DNA of 64,000 nt from an uncultured Flavobacteriaceae bacterium (lineage in GTDB: Bacteria; Bacteroidota; Bacteroidia; Flavobacteriales; Flavobacteriaceae), in NCBI GenBank assembly GCA_943789465.1, contig CALSUF010000001.1, positions 434,001 to 498,000 of the forward strand, read 5' to 3'. The notes under the pieces are model-generated. The model ran no database searches. It was not told where the DNA came from and saw only the letters and a program-made list of their open reading frames with translations. Positions within the stretch are counted from its first letter, which is position 1. The number at the start of each line of letters is the position of its first letter. This document shows, piece by piece, positions 34,071 to 41,716 of this stretch. The translations under genes were made by a program, and so were the position numbers.

Positions 34071-34094
34071 TTTGGTCCCAAATTTGGTCCCAAA
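34071..34094. repeat. Perfect tandem 12-bp repeat, TTTGGTCCCAAA twice
   Basis: Two identical 12-bp units abut head to tail (34071-34082 and 34083-34094), each nearly palindromic (TTTGG-TC-CCAAA). They lie 40 bp after the tRNA-Ala. On the minus strand they read as a short tail IWDQIWDQKKSQFT followed by a stop at 34053-34051, without an upstream gene. This fits a recombination site or the residual 3-prime end of a tRNA-targeting integrase (inference). Confidence 0.6.
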
Positions 34095-34096
34095 TT

Positions 34097-34291
34097 TTAA
34101 TTATTTATAAGTTTTCCATTACGTACAGCCATTTCTAAATAGCCATCGGTTGAAATGTATTTTTTGAGTTCTTTGGCATTCTCTAAATACTCATCAAATG
34201 ACCTAAGATCTTTCCAATAATTTTCGTAACTACTTTGAGAGAACACAAAAAATGTTGAAATTAAAAAATATATTAGTACGAAGTTTTTCAT
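34097..34291 (-). CDS. Small secreted protein of unknown function
   Basis: From the ATG at 34291 a 64-residue protein begins with a signal peptide (KNFVLIYFLISTFFVFSQ) and continues with a helical polar segment (YENYWKDLRSFDEYLENAKEL). Nothing is recognised. It may be the stub of a longer gene, since it ends directly at the tandem 12-bp repeat. Coding status is moderately supported by the signal peptide only. Confidence 0.4.
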   Translation of the reverse strand: MKNFVLIYFLISTFFVFSQSSYENYWKDLRSFDEYLENAKELKKYISTDGYLEMAVRNGKLINN

Positions 34292-34474
34292 AAAATTGTA
34301 TTTTCGTTGAAGTATCAAGAACGCTTAGGCGTACCAACCGACAAATTCGATGCACGGTGGTTTAGAATGCGGGAACTCTCCAAAATAATCGAGTATACCA
34401 TATCTTATCCTTGTTGCAATATATTAAATAATCAATTATTAAAACAGAAACAATGGACCAGAAGACGTATTTAA
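34277..34474 (+). pseudogene. Unplaced ORF remnant without a start codon
   Basis: A frame open from 34277 to the TAA at 34472-34474 contains a protein-like stretch, RLGVPTDKFDARWFRMRELS, with balanced composition and codon use but no suitable start codon. Its end overlaps the next gene in another frame. It looks like a fragment left by a deletion or element excision next to the tRNA. I cannot name the family. Confidence 0.25.
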
Positions 34475-34674
34475 AAGAAATGGCAAAACACGCACAAAGA
34501 AACACTACAAACACAAAAAGCAAAGATTCGAATCTAAAGAAAATTCAGATTAAAACATTTAAATCTAAGGATGACTATGACAGGCTAACGGACTCAACAG
34601 ACATTAATTCTTTAAAGTTGTATGCTGAAATGATGAGGGATCGATATGGTGATCGAGTTGAACAAGAAGATTGA
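34453..34674 (+). CDS. Hypothetical 73-residue hydrophilic protein
   Basis: The ATG at 34453 follows an A-rich leader (AAAACAGAAACA). The product is highly charged, with a Lys/Asn/Thr-rich first half (KEMAKHAQRNTTNTKSKDSN) and a likely helical second half (DINSLKLYAEMMRDRYGDR). There is no signal, membrane span or recognised domain. It is in the accessory region just after the tRNA and 30 bp ahead of a secreted protein gene. Confidence 0.45.
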   Translation: MDQKTYLKEMAKHAQRNTTNTKSKDSNLKKIQIKTFKSKDDYDRLTDSTDINSLKLYAEMMRDRYGDRVEQED

Positions 34675-34704
34675 TTTATAGTTTAAAAATTTTAATTTAG
34701 TTTA

Positions 34705-35637
34705 ATGAGAAAGTTATTTCTATTATTATTAATACCTGCACTAGTTTTTGGGCAGGAAAACAATTTAGATTGGATATTGGTTCAAATGAAGAATAATTCA
34801 ATTGAATCGTATAACATTTTAAAATTATACAATGATTTACCTGATGAATTATCCTACACAACTCATGATGGTGCAGAAATTAGCACAAAAAAGAGTTCAG
34901 ACACCTACTCATATTTAGACCTATCGTCAAAAGAAAGTATACTGAAATCTATGTCTGTTAATATTCACGAAATATGTCATGGCCTTACAAGTTTATATTT
35001 TTTTAAAGAAATGAAATCTAATTATCTGCCTCACGATTTTAAAGATATAAGGTCTTATTTTTATATGTCAGATAAAATTAATTATGTAAGTGTTTTTAAA
35101 GGTAAAGTGTTCTCCTCATCAGAATTAGCGAATATTATCCCTGAAGCATTAGTTACTTCAAGATATGAAACTTACATTAAAGGAGATTCATCCACTCAAG
35201 TTGATGGAATTATTGGTTTATTAGATGAGTTTAATGCATACTATCATTCCTCTAAGTTTTCTTTTGATATGCTACCAATATACAAGGAAATGTATACCAA
35301 TGATTATTTAATGGAATGGGTAATGGATTTACAAAGTAAAATGACTGCATATCATGAGTTTGATTTTTGGATCAAGGAATACATATTGCATGCTAAAATA
35401 TATTACCCAGAACTGTATTATGAAATTATGAAAAAAGACTCCGCATTTCAAATTTACAAGGACATCCGCAAAAAATATAAAAATTTAATTTCAAAATATT
35501 CCAGTGTTGTGGAAAATGAAAGATTAAAAATGAATTACTATTACAGTACGGAGTTTTGGGAGGATGATTACTTTAGGTTAATCAAAAGGCTATCAAATAA
35601 AAAATATGATTTTATAAATAACTTAATTAAATCATAA
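34705..35637 (+). CDS. Secreted HExxH protein, putative zinc peptidase
   Basis: The 310-residue product has a signal peptide (RKLFLLLLIPALVFGQ). At residues 88-92 it carries HEICH in the helix-like context SVNIHEICHGLTSLYFF, the zincin HExxH pattern, and a later acidic helix GLLDEFNAYYH (Glu175, His181) could supply further ligands. No other part matches a family I know. The C-terminal third is Lys/Tyr-rich and helical. A metallopeptidase function is inferred from one motif. Its AT-rich composition and place beside a tRNA fit acquired cargo. Confidence 0.6.
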   Translation: MRKLFLLLLIPALVFGQENNLDWILVQMKNNSIESYNILKLYNDLPDELSYTTHDGAEISTKKSSDTYSYLDLSSKESILKSMSVNIHEICHGLTSLYFFKEMKSNYLPHDFKDIRSYFYMSDKINYVSVFKGKVFSSSELANIIPEALVTSRYETYIKGDSSTQVDGIIGLLDEFNAYYHSSKFSFDMLPIYKEMYTNDYLMEWVMDLQSKMTAYHEFDFWIKEYILHAKIYYPELYYEIMKKDSAFQIYKDIRKKYKNLISKYSSVVENERLKMNYYYSTEFWEDDYFRLIKRLSNKKYDFINNLIKS

Positions 35638-35753
35638 GCATTCAAACTGTTTGATTAAGGCAAAAATGTAACAATTCAAATTAATAGGTTAATTAATTGT
35701 AAACTTATTTTGAATTAGTTACATTAGTATCATTAACCAATAAAAACTAAGTT

Positions 35754-36185
35754 TTGAAACAATTCCTTTTACCAGTATTCCTTTTATTTATTCTTGTAGG
35801 CTGTGAAAACGATTCAGACGAAACCCCATTGGCATCTTATACAATTGAAGGTAAATGGTTGTTTGCACCAGATACTCCAGGCATAAGCGATCAAGGAGTC
35901 TCAAATACAATGTACATTTTTGAAAACGGAACAAGGTATACGTATTACTGTGTTGGAGATGATTGCGAATCTCAATATGAAACATTTGAAGCAGGTGATT
36001 CTAATGCCATCCCAGGAACTAACGCATATACATTTGAAGATGGTATTTTAACCATAGATTTAAATTCTAACAATATGCAAGTCCTTCCACTTATATTTGA
36101 GTGCGATGGCAACAAAATCAATTTTCAAGACCCAGAGTCACCAGATCGATATGATTGGATAAAATTGGGTACAGATTGTAATTAA
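35754..36185 (+). CDS. Lipoprotein of unknown function
   Basis: The 143-residue product starts at TTG 35754 (KQFLLPVFLLFILVGCEND), a lipoprotein signal with lipobox LVGC followed by Asp-rich residues. The mature part is lipocalin-like in pattern (YTIEGKWLFAPDT, YIFENGTRYTYYC, DGILTIDLN, ENKINF-type strands), comparable to the small calycin-like lipoproteins of Flavobacteria, but I cannot assign a family with certainty. An AACCAAT box precedes the start. Confidence 0.6.
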   Translation: MKQFLLPVFLLFILVGCENDSDETPLASYTIEGKWLFAPDTPGISDQGVSNTMYIFENGTRYTYYCVGDDCESQYETFEAGDSNAIPGTNAYTFEDGILTIDLNSNNMQVLPLIFECDGNKINFQDPESPDRYDWIKLGTDCN

Positions 36186-36398
36186 AACACAGGAATACCT
36201 TCGTTTTTTACACACCTATATTTAAACCTCTTTGTAGCACAAACGTACATCTATAGATGACATCTTATTACCTTCTATCGACTGAACAGTAAGTAAATTT
36301 TGGTGGATTTTTTATGGTTATCCCTGCACTCGAAACCATTTAACTTGTAATTCACAATTAATTTTCATAAATTTGAGATGAACCAATTAATTATTTAT

Positions 36399-36935
36399 AT
36401 GAAAAATATAGTTTCAATTTTAGCATTAGTTTGCACATTTACGTTTACTTCTTGTAATGAAAAACAACCCTGTGATGTCCCTACAAATGGATTTTTAACG
36501 GACACAGATTTTAAGGTAAAAATGGGGTCTGAGACCGCCGTAGACATTTTTAATCAACTGGACGCCGCATGGGCAAAACGTGATTATGAAACAATGAAAA
36601 CATTTATTGCCGATGAAGCGTTTCTTAATTTTGATGATGGAGTTGTAGCAACAACCCCACAAGAATTTGTAGACAAAATTAAAGCCGATGCTGAGGAATC
36701 TGAAGACGAAGGCGACAATCAGTGGGTTACAAACTATGCATTTGCTTTGGCACTTACCGATGACGGGTCGGAAGAAACGACTGTCGATACTGGCGATTGG
36801 GTAAATGCTCAATTTACAACGAAAAGTACTGATCCAGACTCAGAAATTGATTCTGAAGTTTACTACGAGTACTACCATATTGTTGACGGAAAAGTTACAG
36901 AATGGAATCAGTTTAAAAAAACAATCAAAAAGTAA
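36399..36935 (+). CDS. Lipoprotein with SnoaL/NTF2-like domain
   Basis: I place the start at the ATG at 36399 (KNIVSILALVCTFTFTSCNE, a lipoprotein signal); an ATG at 36378 lies inside the conserved AACCAATT leader box and would spoil the signal. The 178-residue product has an NTF2-like domain (VDIFNQLDAAWAKRDYETMK, FIADEAFLNFDDG, YYEYYHIVDGKVTEWNQF). Such domains bind small ligands or act as SnoaL-type catalysts; no catalytic set is evident. The next gene follows after 24 bp. Confidence 0.7.
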   Translation: MKNIVSILALVCTFTFTSCNEKQPCDVPTNGFLTDTDFKVKMGSETAVDIFNQLDAAWAKRDYETMKTFIADEAFLNFDDGVVATTPQEFVDKIKADAEESEDEGDNQWVTNYAFALALTDDGSEETTVDTGDWVNAQFTTKSTDPDSEIDSEVYYEYYHIVDGKVTEWNQFKKTIKK

Positions 36936-36959
36936 TACAAATCAACTAAAACAATAATT

Positions 36960-37748
36960 ATGAAAAATATTATAACCGCATTATTTTTAACACTAGGATT
37001 TGCAGTAACTGCACAAGTTGTAAACATCACCTATATTTCTGTTGAAAGAGAAAATTCTGAAACGTTTTTAGAACTTCATGAAAAATTCACCAACCTTTCA
37101 ATTTCTGAAGACCGAAAGATTACTGGAGGAGGAATGTTTGCACATGCATTTGCTGGCGATTATACGTTTGCTATTTATGACTTTTATGCAAATGAACAAG
37201 ATTTAGTAAATGATCCATCTCTTGCAGATGCAGCTATGCAAGCCAATGTAGAAGCTATGAAACTAGACGATGCAGCTAAAGAAGCACTTATGTCAGAATA
37301 CCAAAACTATTCTGCAATGTACGCGCACAATCACTCCGACCAAATTAGACAAAGTAGAGGCTTAGAAGAACTAACTTTTGAAGCAGAAGGTTTGGATTGG
37401 GGAACAAAAAAAGTTGTTGTAGTAAGTACATACAATACCAAATGGGGAAAAAACAGAGCCTTTTTTAACGGTGTAAAAAATGGAAGTTTAAAAACACTTA
37501 AAGAAAGTGGACATGCAGTAGCAGCCTACGCAAGTCGTCATTTTTACGGCTCAGGAGCAGACTGGCATACGTACCAATTTTATAATTCTTGGTCAGATTT
37601 TGCTGCTTACGAAGAAGCAAACTTAGGGGGAGCAATGACGGATGAAGACAAGAACTTTTGGTCCGCAATTGATTCTCATTCAGATGAAATCTTAACATTT
37701 ATTGGTGGTATGAATCCTGAAACAAAAGTGTTCAGCTATGCTAAATAA
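36960..37748 (+). CDS. Secreted protein of unknown function
   Basis: The 262-residue product has a signal peptide (KNIITALFLTLGFAVTAQ). The mature part shows two similar halves (VVNITYISVERENSETFLELHEKF and VVVVSTYNTKWGKNRAFFNGVKN), each with a strand-helix pattern reminiscent of dimeric alpha-beta barrel (ABM/EthD-like) proteins. This suggests an internal duplication. No active site is recognised. It is in an operon with the SnoaL-like lipoprotein and is closed by a terminator. Confidence 0.6.
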   Translation: MKNIITALFLTLGFAVTAQVVNITYISVERENSETFLELHEKFTNLSISEDRKITGGGMFAHAFAGDYTFAIYDFYANEQDLVNDPSLADAAMQANVEAMKLDDAAKEALMSEYQNYSAMYAHNHSDQIRQSRGLEELTFEAEGLDWGTKKVVVVSTYNTKWGKNRAFFNGVKNGSLKTLKESGHAVAAYASRHFYGSGADWHTYQFYNSWSDFAAYEEANLGGAMTDEDKNFWSAIDSHSDEILTFIGGMNPETKVFSYAK

Positions 37749-37776
37749 GAAGTACTAAATTTTTAAATAAGATCAC

Positions 37777-37806
37777 ACCTCCTAATTATATTGGGAGGTT
37801 TTTTTT
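37777..37806 (+). terminator. Terminator after the secreted-protein operon
   Basis: ACCTCC (37777-37782) pairs with GGAGGT (37794-37799) around an AT loop, followed by a run of eight T. Confidence 0.75.
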
Positions 37807-37830
37807 GTCCTAGCGACGAAGTTTAAAATA

Positions 37831-37864
37831 AAAAAGCACCTGATAAACGATCAGGTACTTTTTT
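37831..37864 (-). terminator. Terminator after the PiT gene (bidirectional)
   Basis: AAAGCACCTGAT and ATCAGGTACTTT form an 11-12 bp stem with one mismatch and a 5-nt loop. It is flanked by A- and T-runs, so it works for the minus-strand PiT operon and backs up the plus-strand one. Confidence 0.75.
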
Positions 37865-37881
37865 ACAACTAGAGGATTCAA

Positions 37882-40182
37882 TTATTCCCCTTCATCACTA
37901 ATCTTCGCTGGTTTTACACTGCTGTCATATTCCGTATGGTATTCTTCTAGCAAGCCTGTTGTAGCGTTCAACAAGTCTTTAGTCTCTAATAACAAACTAA
38001 AGTAAAGCGTTGTGTTTTTTGGGCTTGATTCCTCAGTACGCGTTCGTTGTACTTGTGTCTCAATATTAGATTTAAGAATCGCATAGATTTTACTTTTTTG
38101 TTCAATAATCGATCCTATTTTTTCAAATGATTGTGAGTTAAAGGTGTCGATCGCCTCAGAAAACAATTGTTGTATTGAATCATTGATTTGACTTAGTTCT
38201 TTAATTTGATTGAACTTCAGTTTTTTGTGGTTATTATGAACATGCTTGTGACTTACTTTCGTAATATAGGTCAAAGATTGCGTCATGTCCTGAAGGTAAC
38301 CTAAAATAAGAATGTAAAAATTACTAGCACCCACACTTGATTCATCTAAATTTTTGATAAAGTAAAAAACATTATCTCTTAATTCATCAACTTCATCGGA
38401 GAGTTTAATAATTTGCTTTTTATTCTTTTTAAGAGCGTCTAAGTCTTGTTGAGCAAGACCGTTGAATGCTGCAGCATAAATTTTCTTTCCACGCTTTAAA
38501 ACGTTTGCAATATTTTCTGCACTTTCTATAATAACCCCTTGAACAGAACTACTCTCTGTTTTTTTCAAACGGTCATCTGAAGCTAATTCTTGTGTCTTTT
38601 TTCTATGAACAATAGAACTTCTTACAAGCAATGCAATTGCAGTTAAAAGAAGTATCGGAAACATCACTTCTAAGTTCAAGTTTAGCAAGTAGGCAACCAA
38701 AGCTGCTGCGCTAAATGCACTAAAGGCTGTAAAAAACCATCCGCCAATAACATTAAGTACTCCAGCAACACGATATACGGCACTTTCTGCACCCCAAGCT
38801 CTATCTGCTAACGATGTTCCCATAGCAACCATAAAGGTCACATAGGTTGTAGAAAGTGGTAATTTGTAGGAAGTTGCTATGGATATTAAAACGGCTGCCA
38901 CCATAAGGTTTACCGCTGCTCTAACCAAGTCAAAAGCAGGCAATTCGTGTATTTTATTTTTAGTTAATTTGATGACAGGTTGTTCAAATTGCTGTTCAAT
39001 CTTTTCTTGCCAAGACATTGGTAAAATAAAAGCCGATACTTTTGAAGCACCCATTGCAATTCTCACAAATCCACGTGACAATGTATTAGGTTGAAAACGT
39101 TCTTTTGTTTCACCTTGACTAGATAAGTCCAATGATGTTTTTACAACATCTTTTGCTTTAGCAGAAAACCATAAGGTCACTACCATTACCATACCAGCGC
39201 CAAATAATAACCAGTTGTTTGTAGGGACTTTAGAGGCCAAAACATCCATTGGGAACTCTGTTGCTGAAAGACCGGACGCGGACCATTCTAAGAACGCATT
39301 ATAGGCAGCCACTGGCACACCAATAAAGTTAACAAGGTCATTTCCTGCAAAGGCTAGTGCCAATGCAAATGTTCCTACAATAATAATCAGCTTATAAATA
39401 TTTGTTTTTGCGAACACAATCAATCCATATGACAATAAAGACCAGAACACTGAACTTATCAATACAATCGTTAGAACTTGCGTTTCCAAGAAATCTTTTA
39501 CGGTACTACCTCCAATAATATCAAACGATTGTTTGGCGTAAGAGGTTCCTTTGAGCCCTTTCATAAATATAAAATAGGTAATCGCAGTCAATGCAATACC
39601 ACTAAAAAGAGCACCTACCCAATTTGCTTTTCTTTGAAAATTATAAGATAACAACAGTCGAGACACCCATTGTACGAGAGCTCCAATGGAGAAAGCAACC
39701 ACTACCGATAGAAGTATCCCAAATATAATTTGAGAGGCTTTTGAGGTATTTATGTAGTTGACAACTTCACTAAAATCACCACCACTTGCACCAATTTTAA
39801 TTAAAGCCATTGCAACCGCAGCACCTAATAATTCAAATACAATTGAAACAGTTGTTGAGGTTGGCATTCCTAGCGAGTTAAAGAAATCTAGAAGTAAAAT
39901 ATCTGTAATCATGACCGCCATGAAAATAATCATGATCTCATTGAACATAAATTCACCGGGGTTAAAAATTCCTTTTCGGGCAACTTCCATCATACCACTC
40001 GAAAAAATTGCTCCTACAGCAACGCCAATACTAGCAACAATCATAATCGTTTTGAACGAAATCGCTTTGGAACCTATTGCTGAGTTTAAAAAATTTACAG
40101 CATCATTACTAATTCCAACGACTAAATCTGCAATAGCCAAGAAGGCTAAAGCAATAATCATATACAAATAAATATTTTCCAT
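37882..40182 (-). CDS. PiT-family inorganic phosphate transporter with PhoU-like tail
   Basis: The 766-residue product is a phosphate:cation symporter of the inner membrane. It has the two PiT repeats (AIADLVVGISNDAVNFLNSAIGSKA and FAGNDLVNFIGVPVAAYNAFL), about 11 spans, a cytosolic loop, and a C-terminal region (about residues 540-750, GVIIESAENIANVLKRGKK, LDALKKNKKQIIKLSDEVDEL) that resembles the helical PhoU/DUF47 proteins which regulate PiT transporters. Here the regulator-like part is fused. Classical PiT proteins are about 400-500 residues. It follows the phosphate-selective porin by 69 bp. Confidence 0.9.
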   Translation of the reverse strand: MENIYLYMIIALAFLAIADLVVGISNDAVNFLNSAIGSKAISFKTIMIVASIGVAVGAIFSSGMMEVARKGIFNPGEFMFNEIMIIFMAVMITDILLLDFFNSLGMPTSTTVSIVFELLGAAVAMALIKIGASGGDFSEVVNYINTSKASQIIFGILLSVVVAFSIGALVQWVSRLLLSYNFQRKANWVGALFSGIALTAITYFIFMKGLKGTSYAKQSFDIIGGSTVKDFLETQVLTIVLISSVFWSLLSYGLIVFAKTNIYKLIIIVGTFALALAFAGNDLVNFIGVPVAAYNAFLEWSASGLSATEFPMDVLASKVPTNNWLLFGAGMVMVVTLWFSAKAKDVVKTSLDLSSQGETKERFQPNTLSRGFVRIAMGASKVSAFILPMSWQEKIEQQFEQPVIKLTKNKIHELPAFDLVRAAVNLMVAAVLISIATSYKLPLSTTYVTFMVAMGTSLADRAWGAESAVYRVAGVLNVIGGWFFTAFSAFSAAALVAYLLNLNLEVMFPILLLTAIALLVRSSIVHRKKTQELASDDRLKKTESSSVQGVIIESAENIANVLKRGKKIYAAAFNGLAQQDLDALKKNKKQIIKLSDEVDELRDNVFYFIKNLDESSVGASNFYILILGYLQDMTQSLTYITKVSHKHVHNNHKKLKFNQIKELSQINDSIQQLFSEAIDTFNSQSFEKIGSIIEQKSKIYAILKSNIETQVQRTRTEESSPKNTTLYFSLLLETKDLLNATTGLLEEYHTEYDSSVKPAKISDEGE

Positions 40183-40229
40183 AATTTAGTTTAATTTATT
40201 AAGCAAATCTCTTAAGACTTTTGATTTAT

Positions 40230-40247
40230 GAAGTTAAGTTAATGTTA
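40230..40247 (-). promoter_or_regulatory. PHO-box-like direct repeat ahead of the PiT gene
   Basis: GAAGTTA (40230-40236), 4-bp spacer and AATGTTA (40241-40247) repeat with an 11-bp period. The site lies in the 69-bp gap between porin and PiT. It resembles the repeats at 41502, 41899 and 43636. PhoB-type binding is inference. Confidence 0.35.
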
Positions 40248-40251
40248 TGTT

Positions 40252-41457
40252 TTAAAAATGAATATCAAATCCAAGTCTAAAGGTGATGTTATCTTTTTGA
40301 CCATCCAATGTAGTATAACTCAGATCACTTTGAACTTTCAGTTTATGTCCCACAAGAAATCTATTGAACCCTAATGTATACTGTTTTGAAGGAAGTGTTT
40401 CTGTAATTGTTTCGTAATCTAAAGTCGTAAAACGCCCAGCAATTTCGTAATTGTTTTTAAATAAGTATCCAGCCTGTAGATTCAAAGCATTTCCTGTCAA
40501 TACAATATCACCTGTTGGCGTTACCCCGTCTGCTTCTGTTGCTATGACAGTATCTGCCGTCCGTTTGGCATATTCACCCATAAATGAAAACCCATTCTTT
40601 TTGTACATTGCATCTACAAAAATTGTCGTTTGGTTGGTTTCAAAAATAGTTTCATCGGTTCTGATCATGTAATCCCCAGCAAAGCCACGCTCACGAACTG
40701 CATTTTCATTAAAGTTGTAAGTAAATCCAACCATTAATTTTGATGTTGCTTCCCTTTTTAAATCAGACTGACTGTAATCGCCTTTGGACTTAAAGGCTCC
40801 AAAAGGTAAAAACTCTAGTCGTGCTGTGTATTGTAGTCCACCTTCATTTCCTTCTGTTACGTTACGACCTTCTCCTTGTGATATGGCAAATTTTTCGCGC
40901 ATTAAAAACGCACCACCTAAGTTTGATTTGTGACGAATTTGGATTCCTAAATCGCGATCAATATTGAATCGACTGTTTAATAAAGAACGATCAATCAACT
41001 GCAAATTTGCAGAAGATACCACACGTTCCACATTTCCAGGTAGTTTTGTTTGTCCAGCCCAAAGCTCCCAGTTTTTTGAAAATCTCCACATAATTACGGC
41101 ATCTAAAATATAACGCGGGGTATTTCGATTAAACTCGTTAGCGCCAGAAATATCTCTATTGGATAACCCCAATTCTAGTTTGTATTTTAATTTTGGACTG
41201 TACGCAAATCCGTCAAACTTTAAACGTGAACGACGTACAATAAAATTATGTTCTGGACTGGTGTATTGGTTACCGTCATGATCCCAAGAAGACATAGAAC
41301 GCACTTGGAAACGTGGCGCAAATTTAACACTAAATGAGCTGTCTTTTGCTACGAAATTGATCAGTCCTTTTCCAAAGGAAGTATCACTGATTTCTTGAGA
41401 TTGTACTGAAGTGATTGCAAATAATGTTATTGCAAGAGATAAAATTCTTAATTTCAT
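40252..41457 (-). CDS. Phosphate-selective porin (OprO/OprP family)
   Basis: The 401-residue outer-membrane beta-barrel has a signal peptide (KLRILSLAITLFAITSVQSQ) and the OprO/P pattern: FVAKDSSFSVKFAPRFQVRS, FIVRRSRLKFDGFAYSPKLKYKLEL, IMWRFSKNWELWAGQTKLPGN, ending NITFRLGFDIHF. In Pseudomonas these porins are induced by phosphate starvation. It lies directly in front of the PiT transporter. Its leader holds a PHO-box-like repeat and a long inverted repeat. Confidence 0.9.
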   Translation of the reverse strand: MKLRILSLAITLFAITSVQSQEISDTSFGKGLINFVAKDSSFSVKFAPRFQVRSMSSWDHDGNQYTSPEHNFIVRRSRLKFDGFAYSPKLKYKLELGLSNRDISGANEFNRNTPRYILDAVIMWRFSKNWELWAGQTKLPGNVERVVSSANLQLIDRSLLNSRFNIDRDLGIQIRHKSNLGGAFLMREKFAISQGEGRNVTEGNEGGLQYTARLEFLPFGAFKSKGDYSQSDLKREATSKLMVGFTYNFNENAVRERGFAGDYMIRTDETIFETNQTTIFVDAMYKKNGFSFMGEYAKRTADTVIATEADGVTPTGDIVLTGNALNLQAGYLFKNNYEIAGRFTTLDYETITETLPSKQYTLGFNRFLVGHKLKVQSDLSYTTLDGQKDNITFRLGFDIHF

Positions 41458-41501
41458 TATAGTATAATATTAGTTTTTGTCGGGTACAAATAACACAAAC
41501 T

Positions 41502-41519
41502 AATGTTATCTTAATGTTT
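41502..41519 (-). promoter_or_regulatory. PHO-box-like direct repeat ahead of the porin
   Basis: AATGTTA (41502-41508), 4-bp spacer and AATGTTT (41513-41519) repeat with an 11-bp period, the geometry of E. coli PHO boxes though not their sequence. It lies 45 bp upstream of the porin ATG. Confidence 0.4.
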
Positions 41520-41539
41520 CCTAAAGATTAAGATTGAAT

Positions 41540-41712
41540 GAAAAAAAAGCTGCCTGGCCAAGGGCAGCTTATCAGAAATCATTATTTTCTAGTCGACAAA
41601 AACTAATATGTAATAATGATACTAATTAAGTGTCTTAGACATTACAAAGATTGTAATTAATCATGTCCCATGCGTAAGGAAAACGTTAAGTAATTATTAA
41701 ACGTGAGTCAAT
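41540..41712 (-). ncRNA. Candidate regulatory RNA or attenuated leader of the porin gene
   Basis: A consensus minus-strand promoter (41717-41745) and a strong terminator (41541-41570) define a transcript of about 170 nt with no meaningful reading frame. Inside are ATTACAA-AGA-TTGTAAT (41641-41657), GTCTTAGAC (41632-41640) and the 16-nt arm at 41594-41609 that is complementary to the porin leader. It may be an independent small RNA or the prematurely terminated leader of the porin-PiT operon. It matches no riboswitch class I know. Confidence 0.5.
41541..41570 (-). terminator. Terminator of the candidate RNA
   Basis: AAGCTGCC (41548-41555) and GGCAGCTT (41563-41570) form an 8-bp stem with a 7-nt loop; a T-run of eight follows on the minus strand. 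It lies upstream of, not after, the porin gene. Confidence 0.8.
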
Positions 41713-41716
41713 ACTG

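Larger units (their letters stand above)
41467..41609. repeat. 16-bp perfect inverted repeat flanking a terminator hairpin
   Basis: ATATTAGTTTTTGTCG (41467-41482) and its exact complement (41594-41609) enclose the terminator at 41541-41570. The inner arm ends 10 bp before the porin ATG. In RNA read leftwards, the outer arm can pair with the porin ribosome-loading region. Confidence 0.75.

Noticed and set aside
36248-36259. 12-bp palindrome CATCTATAGATG as an operator.
   Set aside because: Short, AT-rich, single copy and about 140 bp from the nearest downstream start; chance is a sufficient explanation.
36378-36398. ATG at 36378 as start of the SnoaL-like lipoprotein.
   Set aside because: It lies within the conserved AACCAATT leader box and would add residues before an otherwise perfect lipoprotein signal.
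36495-36812. A 105-codon frame on the minus strand.
   Set aside because: Antisense to the SnoaL-like lipoprotein gene, which has a signal peptide and a recognised fold; the minus frame has neither.
39758-40171. A 137-codon open frame on the plus strand opposite the PiT gene.
   Set aside because: It is Ile/Thr/Ala-rich, entirely antisense to a well-conserved membrane protein, has no promoter or leader, and reads as the reverse complement of hydrophobic helices.
41540-41712. Assignment of the RNA unit to a known riboswitch class.
   Set aside because: I could not match it to the conserved cores of SAM, TPP, cobalamin or other classes by eye; it is left as an unassigned RNA.
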